Of a stretch of 64,000 nt of DNA, positions 58,000 through 64,000 are shown in pieces (positions within the stretch are counted from its first letter, which is position 1; each line of letters begins with the position of its first letter). Made by a program: the position numbers and the translations under genes. The DNA lies in NCBI RefSeq assembly GCF_900114745.1, contig NZ_FOUB01000001.1:163931-227930 (forward strand). Reading direction: 5' to 3'. The notes beneath the pieces are model-generated. The model worked only from the letters and a program-made list of their open reading frames with translations, had not been told where the DNA came from and did no database searches. The stretch is from Nitrosomonas communis. GTDB taxonomy: Bacteria; Pseudomonadota; Gammaproteobacteria; Burkholderiales; Nitrosomonadaceae.

Positions 58000-58099
58000 T
58001 TCCATTTCCAAATCAAACATGACGCAAAGGCGAGCCGTAGACAGTATCAATCATACGGCAAGGTGAAGCCGACAAAGCAGTTTTGATTTAGAAATGGAA
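58000..58099 (+). mobile_element. ~100-bp MITE copy F
   Basis: A 100-bp copy in the same orientation as A and B, with ends TTCCATTTCC and GATTTAGAAATGGAA. TAA flanks it on both sides (57997-57999, 58100-58102). It lies upstream of nadC. Confidence 0.93.
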
Positions 58100-58102
58100 T
58101 AA

Positions 58103-58476
58103 GAACTCAGATGTTTTCATTTCAGCAAAGAAAGAAAACAAACAACGATGGAGCCAATCACTTAGTAACTTTTTAATGCAATTTCTCTCGTTTTAATTTG
58201 CGGAAATGAAAAAAAAGAATATTTCGGCACATCTCGAATAACTTTAAATAGATTGGGTTGATCATAGGTTTTTTGTTGAAACTTACTGATTTATTTAAAG
58301 TTTATTTTCCCATATAGCCTTTATAACGTGGAATATAAGGGTTATCCCTTACGTGTTTGCACGTATTTAATTCTCTTCTATTTTTCTATCAAATATCACT
58401 CCTAGTGTAGTGATAAATCACTACGGTCATCTTGTTAATTATTTGGAATTATTTTTGCTTAAACGGAGGAGACAGC
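58103..58476. other. AT-rich intergenic region
   Basis: About 370 bp of AT-rich DNA between MITE copy F and the DUF2934 gene, with no supportable gene. The end should carry the promoter of the DUF2934 gene, whose ribosome-binding site is GGAGGA. Confidence 0.4.
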
Positions 58477-58686
58477 ATGAGACCAGCTAAACCATTTAAC
58501 CAGGATGTCAGGAAAAATAAAGCAGTGATAGGCAGTAGCGCTAGAAACGGTAGCGCTAGAACCAAATATAGGGACGAAGATTCTTTTTCCCGTTCTGCTG
58601 GTTCGGCTTATCACAAAGCACAAGTGAGGGGATTGCAACCAAAACATAAATTAAATGATTGGTATGCGGTAGAAGAAGAAAATTAA
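58477..58686 (+). CDS. Small DUF2934-like protein
   Basis: A 69-residue basic protein with GGAGGA before its ATG. The C-terminal SAYHKAQVRGLQPKHKLNDW then YAVEEEN matches the short conserved tail motif of DUF2934 proteins. The N-terminal half is low-complexity with a small internal repeat (SSARNGSART). Function is unknown. Confidence 0.7.
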   Translation: MRPAKPFNQDVRKNKAVIGSSARNGSARTKYRDEDSFSRSAGSAYHKAQVRGLQPKHKLNDWYAVEEEN

Positions 58687-59021
58687 TGAGCATTAATCAG
58701 CTTAAGCCGTATTTGCTACAGCAATCATCTGCTTGAATTCTGGATCCGTCCTGGCAAAACGAGCAGAGCGAGAAATGGTTCCCTAGACTTTAGCCAAAAA
58801 CAACCTTTGGATGGTTTATTGCTGAAGTGACAGTATGCCTATTCGTTATGAATTCTACTCTGATAAAAAATGAGTCTATTTTCACCGTAACTCGTGTACA
58901 TAAAAATAGACCGTTTTTTTCTGTCTCGCTGTTTCGGCGCATTACAAAGCTCGAGAAAGAGGAACTTCATCCATGGCATAGATAGGATTATTGATTAACT
59001 TGCAGAAGAGGAAAAAAAATA
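58687..59021. other. Intergenic region upstream of the cytochrome gene
   Basis: About 335 bp with no supportable gene or repeat. The cytochrome gene's ribosome-binding site (GCAGAAGAGGA) is at its end. Confidence 0.4.
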
Positions 59022-60260
59022 ATGAAAATCACTCCAGTTTCAACTACTTTTATCTTATTCATGACCTGCGTTATTTTTGGGTTTTCTCCGGCTAGTTGGG
59101 CGGATAGAGAAAAAATGAGCGACTCTGACAGTGCAGAACAAAGGCAGCGTGAAGGGCAAGCGATTTTTCGTTTTGATACCTTTGGCAATGAGCAATTATG
59201 GACGGACGTGTTACGGATGCACGAGGCCATTGCGACAGTCGATCCTGCTACTGCGTTAGCGGTCGGTCTCAAGGTTGATGTCGATGCCTTACCGAAAGAG
59301 CTTGTCGCTGCGCTTCAGGCTGGTCAAGTTGATCTCAAAAAGCCAGAGGTGACGGTTGAGCTGTTACGTTTGAATGCAGTCGTCGGGGTAAAAGGCAGCG
59401 TCGATGAACTGGGTCGTCTCGCTACCATTGGTGTGACCTGTGCACTGTGCCATTCGTCCGTCGACAATTCGCTCGCACCGGGCATTGGCAAGCGGCTCGA
59501 TGGGTGGGCCAACATCGACTTGAATGTCGGTGCGATCGTGGCATTGTCGCCGGTACTGGACGATGCGACTAAAGCAGAGTTCATGGCGTGGGGGCCAGGT
59601 AAATACGATCCGGTCCGCCATTATTTTGATGGTGCCAACATCATTCCGCTCAATAGCCCATCGAAGCCGGTCGTCATTCCCTCGATTTACGGATTGAAGG
59701 GCGTTGGCTTTGAGACGTACACCGCGGATGGGCCTATTTCCTATTGGAACAGCTATGTAGGTATAGGGCAGATGGGGGGTAAAGGAACCTTCACCGATCC
59801 ACGCACTGGCCTCACGATTGAGCAGACCCCGGATCTGGTTACACCAAAACTGCCTGCCCTGTACGAGTATCAATTGAGCCTGAAGACGCCAAAGGCTGAA
59901 GAAGGGAGCTTTGACCGAGCTGCCGCTCAGCGAGGCAAGCATTTGTTCCGCAACAAAGCCAGCTGCGATACCTGTCATCAGCCACCGCACTTTACTGACG
60001 TGGTACGTAGTCCAAATCAGCAAGAACCATTCCTGCATGACCCGGCCGAAGTGGGTGCAGACCCGACCTACGCTAATAAATCAACCACGAAGAAATACCG
60101 AACCACGCCATTGCGAGGGCTGCAAAAGCATCCGCCTTATTTTCATGATGGGAGTGCAGCAGACCTGCTTGCTGTGGTCAATCATTATGACAAGCACTTT
60201 GGGCTGAGTTTGACGGAGGAAGAGAAGGCAGATTTGGTTGAATATCTTAAGTCGATCTGA
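59022..60260 (+). CDS. Di-haem cytochrome c (peroxidase/MauG-like region)
   Basis: A 412-residue exported protein with a signal peptide ending near SWA (residue 27). Two CxxCH haem-attachment sites are seen: CALCH at 140-144 and CDTCH at 305-309. The second lies in a block (AAQRGKHLFRNKASCDTCHQ then PPHFTDV) typical of bacterial di-haem cytochrome c peroxidase relatives, with a later TPLRGLQKHPPYFHDGSA motif. The first half is less conserved, so the exact activity (peroxidase or electron carrier) is open. A hairpin follows 69 bp downstream. Confidence 0.85.
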   Translation: MKITPVSTTFILFMTCVIFGFSPASWADREKMSDSDSAEQRQREGQAIFRFDTFGNEQLWTDVLRMHEAIATVDPATALAVGLKVDVDALPKELVAALQAGQVDLKKPEVTVELLRLNAVVGVKGSVDELGRLATIGVTCALCHSSVDNSLAPGIGKRLDGWANIDLNVGAIVALSPVLDDATKAEFMAWGPGKYDPVRHYFDGANIIPLNSPSKPVVIPSIYGLKGVGFETYTADGPISYWNSYVGIGQMGGKGTFTDPRTGLTIEQTPDLVTPKLPALYEYQLSLKTPKAEEGSFDRAAAQRGKHLFRNKASCDTCHQPPHFTDVVRSPNQQEPFLHDPAEVGADPTYANKSTTKKYRTTPLRGLQKHPPYFHDGSAADLLAVVNHYDKHFGLSLTEEEKADLVEYLKSI

Positions 60261-60328
60261 TAGTGCATCAGGTTAAAGTAGTGATTCTCGAATGCTGATC
60301 GGTTTACTATAAGTTATCGTCATCATTG

Positions 60329-60363
60329 GGAGGGCTAGGAATTACAGTTTTTACTAGCCCTCC
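60329..60363 (+). terminator. Terminator-like hairpin after the cytochrome gene
   Basis: GGAGGGCTAG and CTAGCCCTCC form a perfect 10-bp stem around a 15-base loop. No U-run follows, so a transcript stop is likely but not certain. Confidence 0.55.
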
Positions 60364-61397
60364 TAGCGTCGGTGGAAATTGATATTGGAAAATTGAAGTC
60401 AGGGTGAAGTTAAAAGTTAGTGTGAAACAACATGAAATTTGGCCGCAGAAAAACCTCGTGGTCGAATGCTGCGATGCGGAATATTGGTTAATTGAATGCC
60501 CATATTTAGTTCTCTCTGCCAAGCGCCACCTCTGGCACCTCTAATATTAGATAGCGAGCAAGCATTACTAAATATGTTGCATTATGTGGGGTGGTAGCAA
60601 ACTGACAATGACCGTTAGATTAGATTGATTATGTGGCTAATCAAAATTTTCGGCAGAACCACCACTGCGGCCAGACCGCTTATTCTCAAATTCTTCAGTT
60701 AGTAGCTAAGCTAACTTTAACATTTTTGTACAGTTTCCGGCTGGATACTACCAAATTTTTTCACCTGGTCAATCTTCACTCGAAAAAATAGAATTGCCTC
60801 TAGTCTGCGGATTCTTATTGCTATTTTAAGCAAAAAAGGCGGTTCTTTGGTCATTCAAAATAGTGAGTTTGGCTAAATAACCAGCGCTACTTCTATTTTA
60901 TTTTAATTCTTGGGACTCAATTCCACGCCTCGTGGAGCATTAAAAATCAATATAAAAACGATCGTCCTGAAAGAAAGGACGCGCGATACCTTGCGGTTTG
61001 CCGCAGGATAGTCGTTTTAAGATTTTTGTTGTTTAACTTAATTTTTATTGAATTGAATTAAATAGTACATTGTCATAAATATTATCTAAAGTAAATATTG
61101 TTTATGGCGTTAATAATTTCGATAAATTGAAATAAAGAAAGATTACATTGCGTTTTTTGCTGCTGGTGAGTTTGTCGATTTGAATTGGTTTCTTAGCTTT
61201 TATACGCTGTAATCCGATTTTTTCATGAATAAAATGACTGTGATACAAGCGCATCTGTAGAAATTATTTAGTGCCCAGCAATAGAAGGGCCAATTAAAAG
61301 TGAAGCAAGAAAAATTGTTAACGCAAAGGATATGCAGCTTTGTTCCTAGTCCTAATACTCATTTGTGATGATGGTTTATAGCAGTGGAGATCGTGAA
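60364..61397. other. Long intergenic region (~1 kb) with a structured segment
   Basis: No protein gene is supported in this gap. It is AT-rich except for the stretch near 60.92-61.02 kb, which holds several strong hairpins. The last 60 bp carry the ribosome-binding site of the next gene. Confidence 0.5.
60922..61018 (+). ncRNA. Candidate structured RNA of unknown family
   Basis: A first hairpin TCCACG-CCT-CGTGGA (60922-60936) is followed by a closing helix AAAACGA/TCGTTTT (60955-60961 with 61012-61018). The closing helix encloses two hairpins: GTCCT-GAAAGAA-AGGAC (60964-60980) and TACCTTGCGG-TTTG-CCGCAGGATA (60987-61010). A T-rich run follows. The shape is that of a small RNA or cis-element in a 1-kb gap. 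I match it to no known family; the strand is a guess from the trailing T-run. Confidence 0.4.
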
Positions 61398-61745
61398 ATG
61401 GCATTTGTGAATGAAAGAAGAGAAGATGGTACATGGCAGACCATAGATCGGGAAAGGAATCTTGTTCTGAAAAAAGTTGGGGGTGGAAGACCACAAGAGC
61501 CGATAGAATTTAATCTTAATATTGACGGAGAGAATGTCAATTTTGATGCTTTTCAAAGAATAAAGCAGCTACAACATGCCTATCAAATAGAGTGGCGTGT
61601 TGTACGAATTATTGCCCCACTTCATCTAAAACAAGACAAATCTCGATTGCATGCGCTGATTGAAGAAGCTTTGGATACTTATGGTTTTGCGTCTTCTCGC
61701 GAATATGTCGAAAGCTTGACAGTTACTTTTGCCGCTAATTTATAG
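61398..61745 (+). CDS. Hypothetical protein upstream of the calcium-binding protein gene
   Basis: A 115-residue protein from ATG 61398, preceded by GGAG at a good distance, which is why this start is chosen over the ATG at 61365. It has no signal peptide or clear domain; residues 45-80 (FDAFQRIKQLQHAYQIEW) look helical. It is 12 bp upstream of a large RTX-like gene, so a partner or immunity-type role is possible but unproven. Confidence 0.6.
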   Translation: MAFVNERREDGTWQTIDRERNLVLKKVGGGRPQEPIEFNLNIDGENVNFDAFQRIKQLQHAYQIEWRVVRIIAPLHLKQDKSRLHALIEEALDTYGFASSREYVESLTVTFAANL

Positions 61746-61757
61746 GAGCTTCGGAAG

Positions 61758-63800
61758 ATGGATGCGCAATCTGCAATTAATGAAATTATTTCCCGAAATG
61801 CTGCTAATAATCCAATGTCAGTTAACGAACTCCAAGCGCTGGCAAATACCGTAGATGTCAGTGCAGGAGATTCAACAATATTGCTATATAGCGGGGGTGT
61901 AGGAGAAATTACAGATCCAGTTACTGGTTATAGAGAATTTAAAGCTTTAGACTTTGCAGAATCTCTATCAAATGGCTCCACTGTGAAGACAATCGTGGAT
62001 ACACAGTTGGGTGAATTTTTAAAAAATGATGAGTTTATAGCAGCACTAGGAAAAGCTGCTGTTCGCGAAGGAGTAAGTTTTAATGCTTTATATCTGGGGC
62101 TCAATGAGAGTGGTGTTCGCATCAACAATACCAGTTTTTGGGATGAGGCCTCAGCACGGCTTGTGAACAGCCATACAGGTGATTTTCGTCTGATTATGCC
62201 ACATGCACCCGACGGCAGTGTTGCTGTGGCAACGGAAATTCCGGCCCTGTTGAGCAAAACTATCCAGCCCGGGCAGAAAGTTAATGGTATTGATCTCCAG
62301 GATTGGCAAGACCGGTATCAGGTGGAGAAGTTATTAAATGGTGAGAATGCTGCAAAGACAGAGCTAGTTGATCTGATTCGCGCTACATCCAATGTAGATT
62401 TTGCGGATATGAATGTGGGGCGTGATAGTTCAGGTAAGCTATATGTTGATACGAATACTTATTTGGGAAGAGTGCTTGGCTTGCCAGCCAAGGAAATTCC
62501 TGCAGGTATTGATGTTACCCGTTTGGCATTATTAGAGGATATGCATTTGACAAATACCGATATGGCTCGGTATGTCAAATATGGTGATTTACTCAACAAG
62601 GCAGGTTTGGTTGGAGATGTTCTAGGCACAGCTTTGGCTATCTCACAGGCGCAGCATGCCTATAATAGTGGAAATCATAACGAGGCGGGCGCTATTTTAG
62701 CAGCGCATGCCGGTAGTTTAGTGGGGGGGATCGCTGCTGGAACGTCCTCTGCTGCGCTTGTAGCTGGTCTTCTGCTAGCACCTGGTATCAATGTTGGTGT
62801 CGGAGCCGGCATGGTGATCACGGGAGTAGCTGGATTGGCTGGCGGATACTTTGGTGGGCTGGCTGGGGAGAAGCTTTTCGAAGATTTGTATAGAGATATT
62901 ACAAGTATCGATATGGCGCTCTTTTTTCAGAATCTTGCAGAAGATTTTTCGTGGGCAATCAATCGGCTCAGTACATTTATCATGCAAGATCTAGGTGATC
63001 TTGCGGGTATATTAAACACCGTTAATAATTTCTTCCTCCAATTCAAAAACTGGGTGCCGCCTCGGACAGACCCGTTGGTGCTTGATCTGGACAATGATGG
63101 TATCGAAACCATCGGTATAAATGGCTCGATTGTCTTTGATCACGATGGTGATGGTATTAAAACCGGTACAGGGTGGGTGGGCAGAGATGATGGTTTTCTG
63201 GTACTGGATCGTAATGACAATGGAACCATTGATACAGGGGCAGAACTGTTTGGAGTCGATACCGTAAAATCTGACGGAAAACTGGCTATCGATGGTTTTG
63301 ATGCATTATCGGATCTGGATTCCAATGCAGATGAATTAATTAACCAGGATGATGCGCAATTCGCGCAGGTGCGCGTTTGGCGAGACCTGAACCAGAATGG
63401 TATTTCCACAGTCGATGAGTTGTTTTTATTATCACAACTGGGTGTGGTTAGTATTGATTTAAAAGCCACCAGCAAAAATGTCAATCTTGGCAACGGCAAT
63501 GTGCAAACGGCCTCAGCAGCACATTTGACTGTGGATGGTGAGGGGCAGACAGGTAACCTGGACCTTGCCAATAATCCATTTTACCGTGAGTTTGTTAATA
63601 GCATTTCACTTACAGAAGAAGCATTCAGTCTGCCAAATGCGAAAGGATCTGGTTTGGTGCGTGATTTGCGAGAAGCAGCTAGCTTGTCTCCGGATTTAAC
63701 CAGTTTAGTCAAAAATTACGTCAGCCAGACTAGCTATGCTGACCAGAAAGCACTACTGGATGACTTGTTAATTGCCTGGGCTGAAACTTCCACTATAGCA
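61758..63800 (+). pseudogene. Large calcium-binding RTX-like protein, interrupted by an IS
   Basis: From ATG 61758 (ribosome-binding GGAAG) the frame is open for about 680 codons. Residues 290-385 hold hydrophobic Gly/Ala-rich segments (AGSLVGGIAAGTSSAALVAG). Residues about 440-560 carry calcium-type Asp/Gly/Asn repeats (LVLDLDNDGIETIG, FDHDGDGIKTGTGW, VLDRNDNGTIDTG, VWRDLNQNGIST) as in RTX exoproteins. The region of the native protein ends between about 63790 and 63830, where an IS630 transposase gene begins in the same frame. The exact junction cannot be placed because the far IS end is outside the window. Confidence 0.75.
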
Positions 63801-63830
63801 CAACCAGATAATTTTGATTATAATTTAAAG

Positions 63831-64000
63831 ATGGCCTATTCACTGGATTTCCGCCGTAAAGTCCTGTCTGTTAGAGAGAAAAAAGGACTTACGATAGCCG
63901 AGGTGGCGGCCCGGTTTGATGTTGGCGTGGCGAGCGTGACGCGTTGGGTTAAGAACATCCATCGTAAACCTCAAGGGTTTCGCCAACGCAAGATTGATCT
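63831..64000 (+). CDS. IS630-family transposase, N-terminal part (runs off window)
   Basis: From ATG 63831 the frame reads MAYSLDFRRKVLSVREKKG, then LTIAEVAARFDVGVASVTRW, then VKNIHRKPQGFRQRKIDL. This is the helix-turn-helix start of IS630-family transposases. The gene continues past the end of the window. It is in frame with the preceding calcium-binding protein, giving an apparent read-through fusion. Confidence 0.9.
   Translation, partial: MAYSLDFRRKVLSVREKKGLTIAEVAARFDVGVASVTRWVKNIHRKPQGFRQRKID

Noticed and set aside
60955..61018. Cyclic-di-GMP-I (GEMM) riboswitch
   Set aside because: The GAAA and GGACGC stretches resemble part of the consensus, but the GCACAGGGCAAACC core is absent, and the next gene starts about 380 bp away.

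Overview
The window looks like a chromosomal segment of an ammonia-oxidising betaproteobacterium of the Nitrosomonas type. That assignment is inference: it rests on the overall look of the proteins, the betaproteobacterial order lolB-ispE-tRNA-Gln-prs-rplY-pth-ychF, the preceding minCDE operon, and moderate GC with many small insertion elements. No ammonia-oxidation gene lies in the window to confirm it.

Layout. Bases 1-7.4 kb are conserved housekeeping genes on the + strand (cell-division site selection, lipoprotein sorting, isoprenoid, PRPP and translation genes). Bases 7.4-19.2 kb are an accessory and decaying stretch. It holds an outer-membrane DUF2490 protein and an IS5-type transposase gene split by a small non-autonomous element that itself carries an IS200. 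It also holds a frameshifted alginate-export-type porin, intact M20 amidohydrolase and YbdK-type ligase genes, a frameshifted acyl-CoA hydrolase/transferase, a decayed DDE-type IS and a frameshifted HNH endonuclease. Bases 19.2-31 kb return to core functions: J-domain protein, miaB, phoH-ybeY-corC, recJ, an MgtC/DUF4010 membrane protein and mfd.

Bases 31-46 kb are mixed. They contain an RTX-type lipase, an MscS-like channel, an L,D-transpeptidase, and the [NiFe]-hydrogenase maturation genes hypC-hypD-hypE and hypX. hypE and hypX are separated by about 3.8 kb that holds two near-identical cold-shock genes flanking a small island (PLD-like, nuclease-like and CcbP-like genes). No hydrogenase structural subunit lies in the window. 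Bases 45.5-53.5 kb are a minus-strand surface-polysaccharide cluster: Wzm, Wzt with a C-terminal carbohydrate-binding-like domain, a methyltransferase joined through a 28-residue-repeat coiled coil to a second domain, a GT4 glycosyltransferase, and a HAD protein carrying that same second domain. The arrangement resembles chain-terminator/ruler systems of ABC-exported O-antigens. Bases 53.7-57.9 kb carry an RlmI-type methyltransferase, nadE and nadC. Bases 58-64 kb carry a DUF2934 protein, a di-haem cytochrome c, a structured intergenic RNA candidate, and a large calcium-binding repeat protein interrupted by an IS630-family transposase that runs off the window.

Two families of small non-autonomous elements are scattered through the window. 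One is about 100 bp long, with TTCCATTTC/GAAATGGAA ends and mostly TNA target duplications (six copies plus a remnant). The other is exactly 180 bp, with GGGCRCMTCTAAAAATTC ends and 4-bp duplications (two copies). Five genes carry frameshifts, so either this region is decaying or the assembly has indel errors; reads would decide.
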